64,000 nt of DNA from JAUNBN01 sp036645935 (GTDB lineage Bacteria > Bacillota > Clostridia > Oscillospirales > Ruminococcaceae): the NCBI GenBank assembly GCA_036645935.1, contig JAVXNE010000005.1:1-64000 (forward strand). Reading direction: 5' to 3'. Under the pieces are notes generated by a model. The model was not told where the DNA came from. It saw only the letters and a list, made by a program, of their open reading frames with translations, and ran no database searches. The translations under genes were made by a program, and so were the position numbers. Shown here piece by piece: positions 24,814 to 32,861 of this stretch (the first letter of the stretch is position 1; each line of letters opens with the position of its first letter).

Positions 24814-25379
24814 GCCTTGACAACCCCCTCCCACGCCTCTCTGAGCGAAGAGAGATTCCCCTCGATAACGCCTTGCTTGGACGCGAATTTATGTGCAAAG
24901 GACGCCTTCATGTTTTCAAAAAACGCATCCCGCTCCATAATATTTAAAATACGGACTACCGCCGACAAAAGCGGTGTGTTCGGAAGATTGCGGCCCAGAT
25001 ATTTTTTTGATATCCGGTTCGCATCCACGATATAAAGGTCTCCGTCGCATTCTGCCAACAGCTTACGCAGTTCTTTCGGGGAACGGGAGCTGTTCACGAG
25101 AATCGCTCCGCCTTCTTTCAGCCCTGCCGTTACATCTACAGATTCAATAAGGCTTTCATCCACTATGACCACCATATCGGGATAGTAGATGTTTGAGTGA
25201 ATTGTTATCGGTGCGCTGTCCAGTCGATTGTACGCAGTTATTGGCGCTCCCATCCTCTCGGGGCCATATTCGGGAAACCCCTGTATGTTAAGTCCGGTTG
25301 AAAATGCAACGTCCGCAAGCAGCAATGCTGCGGTCTTTGCGCCTTGTCCACCTCGTCCGTGCCATCTTATCTCTGTCAT
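24810..25379 (-). CDS. 2-oxoacid:ferredoxin oxidoreductase, gamma subunit (PorC-like)
   Basis: 189 aa. It begins with the family signature MTEIRWHGRGGQGAKTAA and contains FPEYGPERMGAPITAYNR, both diagnostic of the POR/KOR gamma subunit, which helps to bind CoA. AGGAG precedes the ATG. It is the first of the four oxidoreductase genes in transcription order (C, D, A, B) and starts 59 bases after the unknown gene 25439-26035. Confidence 0.93.
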   Translation of the reverse strand: MTEIRWHGRGGQGAKTAALLLADVAFSTGLNIQGFPEYGPERMGAPITAYNRLDSAPITIHSNIYYPDMVVIVDESLIESVDVTAGLKEGGAILVNSSRSPKELRKLLAECDGDLYIVDANRISKKYLGRNLPNTPLLSAVVRILNIMERDAFFENMKASFAHKFASKQGVIEGNLSSLREAWEGVVKA

Positions 25380-25438
25380 AAAAAATCAGCTCCTACACGC
25401 CATTGAGCGCATCAACTTGAATCACCACTTTATTCTGT

Positions 25439-26035
25439 CTAAACTTCGGCGGCAAATTTCTGTTCACTGTCTCCGGCCGCCACAAGTCCCCCTCCATCGG
25501 CGCACCCGTCGCAGACGATGAGATATCCCTGTGAGCCGATAGCTTTAAAATATTCTTCCAGCTTTCTGCCTCTTTGCACTGCTCCAAGCTGAGCGCACGA
25601 ATCGGCAACCGCCCACGCGGCAGTACAGTCATCCCGTGTCCCACTCACTACGAAGCTCGGCCCTCCCGGACGGGAATACATCCATAATCCGTCATTGACA
25701 GGTTCAATGGACCCCATCGCACAACCGCTTGCCGACCGGGGATCTCCGATAACTCCACCCGTAACCTCTTCATATGAACCGTTCTTTGAGGGAATTCTGA
25801 CGGCAGCACCTGCCGCTATCAACGAAGGCGTTGCAACTCTTGCAACACCCTCGGCAAGCACACAATCAACAGCGACTATATCGCGATTCACAAACCTCAG
25901 CTCGCTCAGCGAGCCGAACTGCTGAAGCTGCCGTCCCGCCTCTGGTTCCGCACAAAGACCCGCCACCGCGAGATTAAATCCCTCTTCGGTAACAAGTTGC
26001 ACCAAAATCGCCCTATAACACATTTGCCCGAACAT
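25439..26035 (-). CDS. Unknown protein E of the GntR-controlled operon
   Basis: 198 aa if started at ATG 26035 (ATG 26023 is also possible; neither has a clear ribosome site, and coupling to the preceding gene is likely). I do not recognise the family. It has glycine-rich stretches (TGGVIGDPRSASGCAMGS, GLWMYSRPGGPSFVVSGT) and a C-terminal CxxC, LIVCDGCADGGGLVAAG, which could bind metal. It has no signal peptide or membrane segment. It overlaps the MoCF-like gene by 23 bases and precedes the oxidoreductase genes by 59 bases, so it belongs to the same transcript. The function is unknown. Confidence 0.7.
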   Translation of the reverse strand: MFGQMCYRAILVQLVTEEGFNLAVAGLCAEPEAGRQLQQFGSLSELRFVNRDIVAVDCVLAEGVARVATPSLIAAGAAVRIPSKNGSYEEVTGGVIGDPRSASGCAMGSIEPVNDGLWMYSRPGGPSFVVSGTRDDCTAAWAVADSCAQLGAVQRGRKLEEYFKAIGSQGYLIVCDGCADGGGLVAAGDSEQKFAAEV

Positions 26036-26555
26036 TTTGCGGATACTGATTAAAGACAGCGCGAGCCATTGACTCATTAATCTCCTCAAGCCCCTGGTTG
26101 CATTCACAGCTCTTTCGGAAAGCAGCTATCGCCGCCGCTGCTTCGGTGAACGGGCCAGGCACGTTAACCACCAACGTTTCTTTGCACATCCCGCAGACGA
26201 GCTTCGACCAGAGATGTCCGTTTTTCCCATAGATTTCTCTGGTAAAGCAAGGCTTCAGCAATGTCACCAGCGCGCTGTGAGTGAAATCCTTTCCGAGCGT
26301 TGAGCTGTAGCGATGTCCACCTCCCGAGCCGCCGATCAGAACTATCAGATCTGCGTCTGCACCGGAATGCGACGCGACAATCTCCGTTAAATGTTCCTCG
26401 CAATCCCGCTCTGGCGGAATTCTGGTTATACGGCAGCGCGGGGACAATTTTATCAGTTGAGTCATAATCTCCGCGCTGTCGATATCGAGAACTGTCCCGT
26501 CTCTTATTTCGTCTCCAGTTGGAATGATGACTGCATTTTCAAATTTCACTGCCAT
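26013..26555 (-). CDS. Small molybdopterin-binding-like (MoeA/MogA fold) protein D
   Basis: 180 aa. The sequence VIIPTGDEIRDGTVLDIDSA followed by an aspartate-glycine loop, LIVLIGGSGGGHRYSS, resembles the MoCF_biosynth fold of MoeA/MogA (TGDE...D and GG.S.G). NVPGPFTEAAAAIAAF sits where MoeA has its LPGNP segment. It also has a CxxC, KLVCGMCKE. It is far shorter than MoeA and stands alone with no molybdenum genes nearby, so the fold may have been reused for another nucleotide-like ligand. GGGGGAACG precedes the ATG. It overlaps its neighbours on both sides (10 and 23 bases). Confidence 0.7.
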   Translation of the reverse strand: MAVKFENAVIIPTGDEIRDGTVLDIDSAEIMTQLIKLSPRCRITRIPPERDCEEHLTEIVASHSGADADLIVLIGGSGGGHRYSSTLGKDFTHSALVTLLKPCFTREIYGKNGHLWSKLVCGMCKETLVVNVPGPFTEAAAAIAAFRKSCECNQGLEEINESMARAVFNQYPQNVRANVL

Positions 26556-26923
26556 CGTTCCCCCTTGCACGGCGTGGGAGTGAAGCCGGAAAGCTGAGAG
26601 TATTCAACTTCGACAATTCGCTCAGCCTGTGAAATCTTTGCGACCTCTGCTCCCTCAATCCCCTCGCACAGTGAAACCGCCCGCAATATGCTCGCTTCGT
26701 CGCGGTATATTTGCCGGGGATCAGCACCGTAAACATCAAGCTCAAGCGACTCGCCCGTAACACCGATAATTCGAACAACCGATTGAAGCTTGTCCGCAAG
26801 CAATGTCTCCAGCTCTCTGGTATTTAATCCTCTTATTTTCAAACCGAAGATTTTTAGCACTGTTTTATCGGACTGAGCGATAACGCTCTGGTTTTCCTTG
26901 AGATTGATGCTTATTTCATCCAT
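26546..26923 (-). CDS. Unknown protein C of the GntR-controlled operon
   Basis: 125 aa. Family not recognised. It is a compact alpha/beta sequence with alternating hydrophobic strands and helices (KTVLKIFGLKIRGLNTRELE, SVVRIIGVTGESLELDVYG) and a C-terminal TPTPCKGERWQ. There is no transmembrane or signal segment. The ATG at 26923 follows GAGGAAAG with good spacing. It lies 13 bases after gene B and overlaps gene D by 10 bases, which supports co-translation. Nothing in the sequence indicates a catalytic site. Confidence 0.65.
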   Translation of the reverse strand: MDEISINLKENQSVIAQSDKTVLKIFGLKIRGLNTRELETLLADKLQSVVRIIGVTGESLELDVYGADPRQIYRDEASILRAVSLCEGIEGAEVAKISQAERIVEVEYSQLSGFTPTPCKGERWQ

Positions 26924-26936
26924 AGCTTTCCTCGAT

Positions 26937-27959
26937 TTAAACCTGAGCCACGCAGTCCTGTGAGATATCGCTCGCTTTAAGTCTCGTTGGATCAACGACG
27001 CCCGGTATTATTTCATCGGCATGATCAATGGCCATCTGTGCCGTCATGCGCTCGCAAGGAGCCTTCAGACTCTCAAAAGTTATGTCGATGCTCGCAAGCT
27101 CGGTTTTTGCTTTATCGGTAATATTATCAAAAGCAATTTCCAATCCCATCGCTTTTGCAAGAGAGAGCACCGCGGGAGAACATCCGATGTCCTTTCCGGG
27201 AATCATACCAGCCTCAAGTGCCCGAACCGTGTATTTCGCAAGAACCTTTTTGTCTGCTACTATGCAGGGTATGTCCCGTTTAAGCGTTTTTGCGTATTCG
27301 CCGGAACCATGAGCGGTGTCGCCGGCGCCAAACTGGCGTGTTGGGAACACTCGTCCATAAAGTTCCTTAACTGTCATGCCGATTCCAACCGATATAACTT
27401 CTCCGGTATACCCTAGCAGAACCTCTCCGCCTGTCATGATCTCCCGCTGCCCGAGATATGGCAGAAGAATTTCTTCCATTGTAACGACGTCCATCATCTC
27501 AGTAGCCGAGTTGTTGTTGGCCGCGCGTCCGCTCATCACCACGTTGTGTACTGGGATAACCTTGGTTTTTGGGTCGGGTCCTCTAAACAGGCGTCTGCCC
27601 TTATATGAGATGTCCCACTGCTTGAGATGAGGCTCCAGTTCGATGAGTTCCTCGGAATATGGCATTTCAGCCATTTCAAGATATCCGAAATCGGGATTTA
27701 TTTTTCCGCCGTCCGAGGCAGCCATTGCGATTAATGCAGTGTCAACCATAATTCCGTCGCTTGTCGTCGTGACCGCATCCATGTCGAACACGTTTATGCC
27801 AACAGCTCCGCTAAACTGTTTCCCCAAAAGCGCGCAGGCATCTCGCAACTGCAGCCCGCATGCCTTTATATCTGCAGAATCAACCATAACGATATTCAGC
27901 GGGATTATCTTGTCGGCCACAACGCCCTTTCGTATGAGCTTATACTTCAAATTTGCCAT
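26937..27959 (-). CDS. Unknown protein B of the GntR-controlled operon
   Basis: 340 aa, the largest of the unknown proteins. I do not recognise it. Distinctive stretches are INVFDMDAVTTTSDGIMVDT, VVMSGRAANNNSATEMMDVV, EVLLGYTGEVISVGIGMTVK, RQFGAGDTAHGSGEYAKTL and GKDIGCSPAVLSLAKAMG. The conserved-looking small and polar loops suggest an enzyme binding a phosphate or nucleotide-like ligand, but no standard motif is present. It has five cysteines and no membrane segment. ATG 27959 has only a weak site (GGTG). It follows gene A by 26 bases. Confidence 0.7.
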   Translation of the reverse strand: MANLKYKLIRKGVVADKIIPLNIVMVDSADIKACGLQLRDACALLGKQFSGAVGINVFDMDAVTTTSDGIMVDTALIAMAASDGGKINPDFGYLEMAEMPYSEELIELEPHLKQWDISYKGRRLFRGPDPKTKVIPVHNVVMSGRAANNNSATEMMDVVTMEEILLPYLGQREIMTGGEVLLGYTGEVISVGIGMTVKELYGRVFPTRQFGAGDTAHGSGEYAKTLKRDIPCIVADKKVLAKYTVRALEAGMIPGKDIGCSPAVLSLAKAMGLEIAFDNITDKAKTELASIDITFESLKAPCERMTAQMAIDHADEIIPGVVDPTRLKASDISQDCVAQV

Positions 27960-27985
27960 ATCAGTCACCAAATGTAACCTTTCGC

Positions 27986-28366
27986 TTAGTGTCGGCCGAT
28001 GCTCGGCCTGCGGTCGTCGATGTCGTCGCAGCCGATCAATTCGGCTTCTTCTGTGGGGTGCAATATATTAATTACTTCGAGTACTGCCTTTTTCGTTTGA
28101 CCGCTCTCTGTAATTCCCTTAACTATAACCGTGTGCATTGTTTCCGGCACACGGGGAATTACAACCAATTCAATTTTAACAACATCGGAATTTCCGGCCA
28201 TTTCCTCAACTGCATTTTCGATACGGCCCGTGCGAAGTGACTGCATCTTTGCGTGTTGCAGATTTTCAAGGCCTCTTATTTCTATGCTTTTTTCCGGCGT
28301 ATTAACAACCGCTGCCCTTTTCATCTTTGCGATGAATTCCGGCAATTTTGTATGCATTAATTTCAT
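27986..28366 (-). CDS. Unknown protein A of the GntR-controlled operon
   Basis: 126 aa. Family not recognised. It contains KSIEIRGLENLQHAKMQSLR and RVPETMHTVIVKGITESG, with an acidic segment EEAELIGCDDIDDRRP at the end. It is small, soluble and mixed alpha/beta. ATG 28366 follows AGGAG at nine bases; the open frame extends upstream into the NadD-like gene without a better start. It begins 31 bases after the NadD-like stop and is the first of five consecutive unknown genes. Confidence 0.65.
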   Translation of the reverse strand: MKLMHTKLPEFIAKMKRAAVVNTPEKSIEIRGLENLQHAKMQSLRTGRIENAVEEMAGNSDVVKIELVVIPRVPETMHTVIVKGITESGQTKKAVLEVINILHPTEEAELIGCDDIDDRRPSIGRH

Positions 28367-28397
28367 AATTGTCTCTCCTGACAAAGCAGAATAAAAT

Positions 28398-29021
28398 TCA
28401 CTGGCTGCGGTTTCCCGCGCCATATAGTCTTTTTTTAAAAATGTATTCCGACACGCCAGCATCGAGCCATTCGCAACAGTTCCGACCTTCAGCGAGCGCG
28501 CCTCGCACCGCACTCGAACAGATATCGACAGTTCTCTCGGATAATATCAAAACACTCTTCACACCCGACTTGCTTGCATATAACCGTGCGGCGATCTCTT
28601 CGCTGTCATTTCGCGCGCCGACGCAAATGGTCGCAACATCAAGAATCTTTTGGGAAGAAACCCAGCGCCCGATACTTAAAAAGCTGTCGACACCCACTAC
28701 AAGAAGCATGTGAGCATTGGGATCTTTTTCTAAGATGCGCTCAATCATGTCGATTGTGTAAGGAGATCGGCAGTATCGAGCTGCGTTTTCCGGCACATAC
28801 AGCGACGGATGGTTTTCGGCGGCAATACGGCACATAGCCTCGCGATGAACAAATGTTGCTGTCTCTCTCTTATACAGAGCATTTACTGTTGGCATGAGGG
28901 CAACTTTTGAGATGTTCATCTCTCTCGCGGCAGCCTCTGCCAATTTGATGTGTCCCATATGAATAGGACTGAATGTTCCGCTGAAAACAGCACAATATGT
29001 GTTGCCACCGTGAGATTGCAT
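28398..29021 (-). CDS. NadD-like nicotinate-nucleotide adenylyltransferase
   Basis: 207 aa. It has the nucleotidyltransferase signature FSGTFSPIHMGHIKLAE (the HxGH site) and the C-terminal counterpart of ISSTxxR, ICSSAVRGALAEG, with VGVDSFLSIGRWVSSQKIL typical of NadD. NadD makes nicotinic acid adenine dinucleotide (NaAD) from NaMN and ATP. The operon context is unlike housekeeping nadD. NaAD is also the precursor of the LarA nickel-pincer cofactor, and a LarA-like gene ends this operon; that link is inference. ATG 29021 follows GGGAG at a long spacing. Confidence 0.8.
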   Translation of the reverse strand: MQSHGGNTYCAVFSGTFSPIHMGHIKLAEAAAREMNISKVALMPTVNALYKRETATFVHREAMCRIAAENHPSLYVPENAARYCRSPYTIDMIERILEKDPNAHMLLVVGVDSFLSIGRWVSSQKILDVATICVGARNDSEEIAARLYASKSGVKSVLILSERTVDICSSAVRGALAEGRNCCEWLDAGVSEYIFKKRLYGAGNRSQ

Positions 29022-29108
29022 CGTCTGTATTTCTCTCCCACACATTTTCAAATCAAGATTGGGCGGCGAATTAACACCGCCCAATCTGCTTTAAAGATGG
29101 TTATGCTA

Positions 29109-29783
29109 TTATATTTCGGCAGTGCATGTAACTTGCGAACTGTCAATGTCGACAATGCGCAACGGGGAATTGAAGAAGTGCTTAATCTTTCCGCCCTTGG
29201 GCAACTCGGCAAGGTGCATGTCCTCAACACAAGTTATGAACTTCTTCTGTTTTGGATCAAATCCCAGCAGCGCGCGGTGCGCAACGGGGGGGAGTTCATT
29301 TGCAGGAGTGCCAAGCGCAAGGAAGTCAAATCCGATAACGAGGAGATCGGGGAAATTATCGACCAAATATTTGCATGTATCGGGATGGATGTGCGGGCTG
29401 AAATTCTCGTATTTGGCGGGATCATCGGTGCGGTAATGTTCAAAACCTGTGCGAATAAGCAGCGCCGTCACCTTTTTAATCTCTTCTGCATACGGCTCAA
29501 GATCTTCGGGCATAACGCCCTCAGCTGCTTCTTTTGGTATTTCGACAAGCAGAACCTTGTCATGCGCGAAATACTCAATCGGCAGCTCGGTGATCTTCAG
29601 CCCACCGGGAACAAAGTGACGAGGGGCGTCCATATGAGTGCCAAAATGGTTAGGGACAGTGCAAACATAACTGTTGAACGGGCATGAATCAGAAATCTCT
29701 GTGTCTCGCTTGATTCCTACGGCAGGCGTTCCCGGCCAATGGGGAGCTTTGGGGTCCAACGGATGTGATAAGAACAAATACAT
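29109..29783 (-). CDS. Cyclase-family metal-dependent hydrolase (kynurenine formamidase-like)
   Basis: 224 aa. It carries the family's metal-binding motif HFGTHMDAPRHF, matching HxGTHxDxPxH. Members include kynurenine formamidase, isatin hydrolase and other amide or lactam hydrolases, usually with Mn or Zn. The C-terminal RALLGFDPKQKKFITCVEDM and low similarity elsewhere do not fix the substrate. AGGAGG precedes the ATG. It is the first gene of the operon, behind a consensus promoter overlapped by a GntR-type dyad, so it may carry out the entry step of the pathway. Confidence 0.85.
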   Translation of the reverse strand: MYLFLSHPLDPKAPHWPGTPAVGIKRDTEISDSCPFNSYVCTVPNHFGTHMDAPRHFVPGGLKITELPIEYFAHDKVLLVEIPKEAAEGVMPEDLEPYAEEIKKVTALLIRTGFEHYRTDDPAKYENFSPHIHPDTCKYLVDNFPDLLVIGFDFLALGTPANELPPVAHRALLGFDPKQKKFITCVEDMHLAELPKGGKIKHFFNSPLRIVDIDSSQVTCTAEI

Positions 29784-29860
29784 TTGAAAGCCTCCTTTTA
29801 AAATATGATTCCTCGAGCGCGATCGGCAGCAAAGATTTTCAGTGCTGCAGTCCCTATGAG

Positions 29861-29895
29861 AAATGTATGATGCACAATGTATACATTATACATTT
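29861..29895. promoter_or_regulatory. Nested palindrome, candidate GntR/FCD operator
   Basis: A 12-bp perfect palindrome AATGTATACATT (29876-29887) is flanked by inverted half-sites AAATGTAT (29861-29868) and ATACATTT (29888-29895). TGTATACA-type palindromes are typical of FadR-subfamily GntR regulators, and a GntR/FCD gene is divergent from here. The site covers the expected transcription start of the minus-strand operon, consistent with repression. Confidence 0.65.
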
Positions 29896-29901
29896 AAGGA
29901 T

Positions 29902-29929
29902 ATTATACTATTAGATCTGTGTATGTCAA
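29902..29929 (-). promoter_or_regulatory. Consensus promoter of the GntR-controlled operon
   Basis: On the minus strand TTGACA (29924-29929), 16 bases, TATAAT (29902-29907). Both hexamers are perfect, one of the strongest-looking promoters in the window, and the operator-like palindrome lies immediately downstream. Confidence 0.75.
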
Positions 29930-30124
29930 TAAAATTTATCTATTTGGTCAATTCGACGGTATAGTTTTACCTGTTTTGTATCATTACATAAAAAGTTTTA
30001 AGCTTTACTCGTTTCTTCATGCAAAAGCCTTTCTGGCTTTTGCAATATGTGTTATAATAATAACGTTGTAAATTCAGAATAAACTGACATATGCTCTCTT
30101 CACTAACTGTTAGGGGACAATAAG

Positions 30125-30856
30125 ATGACAAGACGGACTCCGGGTATCAGTTATACGATAAAAGAACAGGTATACGATATCCTGAAGCAGGCGATCCTTG
30201 ACGGCACTTATCTCCCGCGGCAGCGTCTTCAAGAACCATTTCTCGCCGCGACTTTGGGTGTGAGCCGCTCTCCTATTCGCGAGGCGCTTCAACAGCTTGT
30301 GGGGGACGGATTGTTGATCAATGTTCCAAACAAAGGCGTTTATGTCAAGGAATTCACCAAACGCGATATGGAGGAAATCTTTGATCTGCGATTTATTCTT
30401 GAGTGTCTTAGTCTTTCGCGATCCGCAAAAAACCTGTCTCCAGAACTGCGTGAGGATTTTGTTTCTATAAGGGTAAAAATTGCACATGTTGGCACCGCGC
30501 ATAACATGAAGCACTATATCGAACTTGACAACGAACTTCACCAGCTCATTGTTCGGCTCGCGGGAAATGAGTTACTGTCCTCAATCTATAATAATTATTT
30601 GCAGCTTATCACTCCGTACAGAACATTTGCATTGCTTGACAAACATCGTTATGACGATTCAATAACAGAACATCTCGCGATAATAGATAGCATTCTCTCC
30701 GGAAATATCGACAACGCCATCGCCATCAACTCAGATCATCTCATAAACACGACAAACATTGCGATGCGCTATATCGAATCAATCTCAACCGAGACAGCCG
30801 GTGTTTCATCTGACAATATTTCCACCGAGAACCGGTCGTCTCCATCGGGTGCTTGA
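30125..30856 (+). CDS. GntR-family regulator with FCD ligand domain
   Basis: 243 aa. The N-terminal winged HTH (LQEPFLAATLGVSRSPIREA) is followed by an FCD domain. Its metal-binding pattern appears as DNELH, then TEHLA and SDHLI, the usual Asp and three His. FCD regulators sense small carboxylic acids or sugar acids. It is divergent from the 21.0-29.8 kb operon and the intervening region contains a matching palindrome, so it is probably that operon's repressor and its ligand should be related to the operon's substrate. GGGGA precedes the ATG. Confidence 0.92.
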   Translation: MTRRTPGISYTIKEQVYDILKQAILDGTYLPRQRLQEPFLAATLGVSRSPIREALQQLVGDGLLINVPNKGVYVKEFTKRDMEEIFDLRFILECLSLSRSAKNLSPELREDFVSIRVKIAHVGTAHNMKHYIELDNELHQLIVRLAGNELLSSIYNNYLQLITPYRTFALLDKHRYDDSITEHLAIIDSILSGNIDNAIAINSDHLINTTNIAMRYIESISTETAGVSSDNISTENRSSPSGA

Positions 30857-31319
30857 TTGCGAATCCGAACAAAATTCAAGCAGAACATTAGTTGAGCCGC
30901 AGTCGTCACCTGCCCCGAAATTTGTGAGCCAAATCGGCGCGGCGTCAACCACACCACTGATTTTGCAACCCTCTGTGCCACCGCAAGCTGCTGTATTTAA
31001 TAACAGCAACTGCTTGACAAACACTCCTGAACGCACAATATCGACTGTTCAAATACGTAAACAAAGCGTGACATTTGTTTTCGCTTAATATTGACTTCCA
31101 CCCAGCTTGTTTTTTTAAGATACCGAAATACATTCCCACCATTAGATTTTCGTTTTTATACAGATTAGAATTTCAATCTGCTGCACAGGCGTCGCAACTG
31201 CAACGCCTGTGCAGCTCTAGTATGTGGCATATTGTGTGGCATATCGATATTGTGTATGCCGCTGGGTTTTGTTGTTTCAGGTCACAAGCGCAAGAGGAGC
31301 AAATGCGGAAAGTTAGCAA
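30857..31319. other. Intergenic region between convergent GntR and FGGY genes
   Basis: Besides the hairpin at 31180-31215 I see no gene. Short frames in this AT-rich stretch have no ribosome sites or recognisable products. Confidence 0.5.
31180..31215. terminator. Hairpin between convergent genes
   Basis: A 13-bp perfect stem, GCTGCACAGGCGT (31180-31192) with ACGCCTGTGCAGC (31203-31215), loop 10 bases. It lies between the GntR gene and the end of the FGGY kinase gene. No T-run follows on either strand, so factor-independent termination is uncertain. Confidence 0.5.
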
Positions 31320-32843
31320 TCAAGAACCGTATGCCATTTTATATATTCCGTTTTCGTCAAGAGATTTGTAGAGTGCACGTTTGAGCATACGCGCTTTTCC
31401 GTAGACCTTTCCTCTTTCTGGATCGGGGTGAAACTGCTCGCTCTCCTCGATTGCAATATTGTCGAACGCTTCCCGATAATCCTTATATATGCCAAGCGTT
31501 ACGCAGGCGCTCATCAGGCAACCCATGAATGCTGCCTCGGGATTTTTACGGCGCACCACAACGCGCCCTAAATTGTCGGACATGATCTGACAGTATTCTG
31601 AAGATCGCGTCAGTCCGCCAGCCACATACACGCATTTTATCTTGCCTGCAATAGAGGCAATCAGCTCTATGTTGTCCGCTATCTCTCCGGCAATGCCTTC
31701 CAGCGTCGCGCGGCAAATCTCAGCACGAGTGCTGCCCAATCCCAGGTTAAATACAATTCCCTTTGCAAGGGGATTCCAGTTGGGCGCAGCACTGCCGGAA
31801 AAGTGAGGCATAACCAGCACCCCATTGCTGCCTGCCGGCACTTTCTTAACCTGCTCATTCACAGTTTCAAAGGTTGTCTGTTGGTCGCCATGCTGCGGAT
31901 CGAACAGCTCCCTCCTGCACCAGTTATAGGTCGCTCCCGACGCATAGATTCCGGCTTCCACAATCCATTGTCCCGGAATCGCGGCAGCCGAGCACAGCAC
32001 GCGTTGCTGTGCATCAAACGTTGGCCGATCTGCGTAGCCGAGGACAAATGAACCCGTTCCCGTATTCGCAGTAGCGGTTCCCTTTTCAAACAACCCGAGC
32101 GCAAGTGCTGCGCATTGCTGGTCTCCGCCGCACAGCAACACCGGTATCCCCGCAGGTATTGACACTCTCTTAGCAAAGGGGGAGGAAAATTCTCCCGCAA
32201 CTCCGCCCGCGTCACACAAATCGCACAGCTTTTCTCTCTCTATTCCAACCAAATTGAGCAACTCGGAGTTCCACTGGAAATTTCTGATATCAAGCAACAT
32301 CGTCCGGCAGGCCTGCGAGCGGTCAGTTACATATTTCCCTGTGAGCAAAAAGCACAGATAGTCCTGAACCCCGATCAGCTTGTGAGTTTGTTTCCATATT
32401 TCAGGCTCGTTGTTTTTGAACCACAGCATCTTTGGAAGAGAAAAATACGGATCAAGTCTCAACCCACATTGCTGATAAAGATTTTCGGGGGATATAAGTT
32501 CCGCAATTTTTCCACATTCGATAATTGCGCGCTTATCCTGCCACATGAGCGCGTTGTACAGTGGTTTTCCGCTCTTATTGACCGGAATAACCGATGCACG
32601 TTGAGATGTTACGGCAATGCACTCAACGCTGATGTCAATGTGTTGCAGCAAGAACAGTCCAACACCTGACAGCGTGTCAAACAACGCTCGCTCGAAACTC
32701 TCAGGCTTTTGCTCTGCACGGTTTCCTGTCATAAACTCCGGGCTATAATCGAAGCTGCTCATATATTTCACACAACCTGATGAATCGACCACTCCCGCTC
32801 TCAGGCTCTGTGTTCCCGCATCAATACAGATAACGTGTTGCAT
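31320..32843 (-). CDS. FGGY-family carbohydrate kinase
   Basis: 507 aa. Domain 1 starts VICIDAGTQSLRAGVVDSSG (phosphate-binding loop) and has ALMWQDKRA. Domain 2 has GTGSFVLGYADRP and, in the C-terminal signature, YVAGGLTRSSEYCQIMSDNL. It phosphorylates a sugar or polyol with ATP, as xylulokinase, glycerol kinase and relatives do. The substrate cannot be read from sequence. GAGGG precedes the ATG. It is the last of three genes (dehydrogenase, aldolase, kinase) and, with the aldolase, suggests phosphorylation followed by aldol cleavage. Confidence 0.9.
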   Translation of the reverse strand: MQHVICIDAGTQSLRAGVVDSSGCVKYMSSFDYSPEFMTGNRAEQKPESFERALFDTLSGVGLFLLQHIDISVECIAVTSQRASVIPVNKSGKPLYNALMWQDKRAIIECGKIAELISPENLYQQCGLRLDPYFSLPKMLWFKNNEPEIWKQTHKLIGVQDYLCFLLTGKYVTDRSQACRTMLLDIRNFQWNSELLNLVGIEREKLCDLCDAGGVAGEFSSPFAKRVSIPAGIPVLLCGGDQQCAALALGLFEKGTATANTGTGSFVLGYADRPTFDAQQRVLCSAAAIPGQWIVEAGIYASGATYNWCRRELFDPQHGDQQTTFETVNEQVKKVPAGSNGVLVMPHFSGSAAPNWNPLAKGIVFNLGLGSTRAEICRATLEGIAGEIADNIELIASIAGKIKCVYVAGGLTRSSEYCQIMSDNLGRVVVRRKNPEAAFMGCLMSACVTLGIYKDYREAFDNIAIEESEQFHPDPERGKVYGKARMLKRALYKSLDENGIYKMAYGS

Positions 32844-32861
32844 AAACTTTCCCTCAGAATG

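Noticed and set aside
21052..29783. Assignment of the operon to D-proline or glycine reductase
   Set aside because: Some small proteins looked loosely suggestive, but no selenoprotein, no pyruvoyl cleavage site and no Grd/Prd motif that I know was found.
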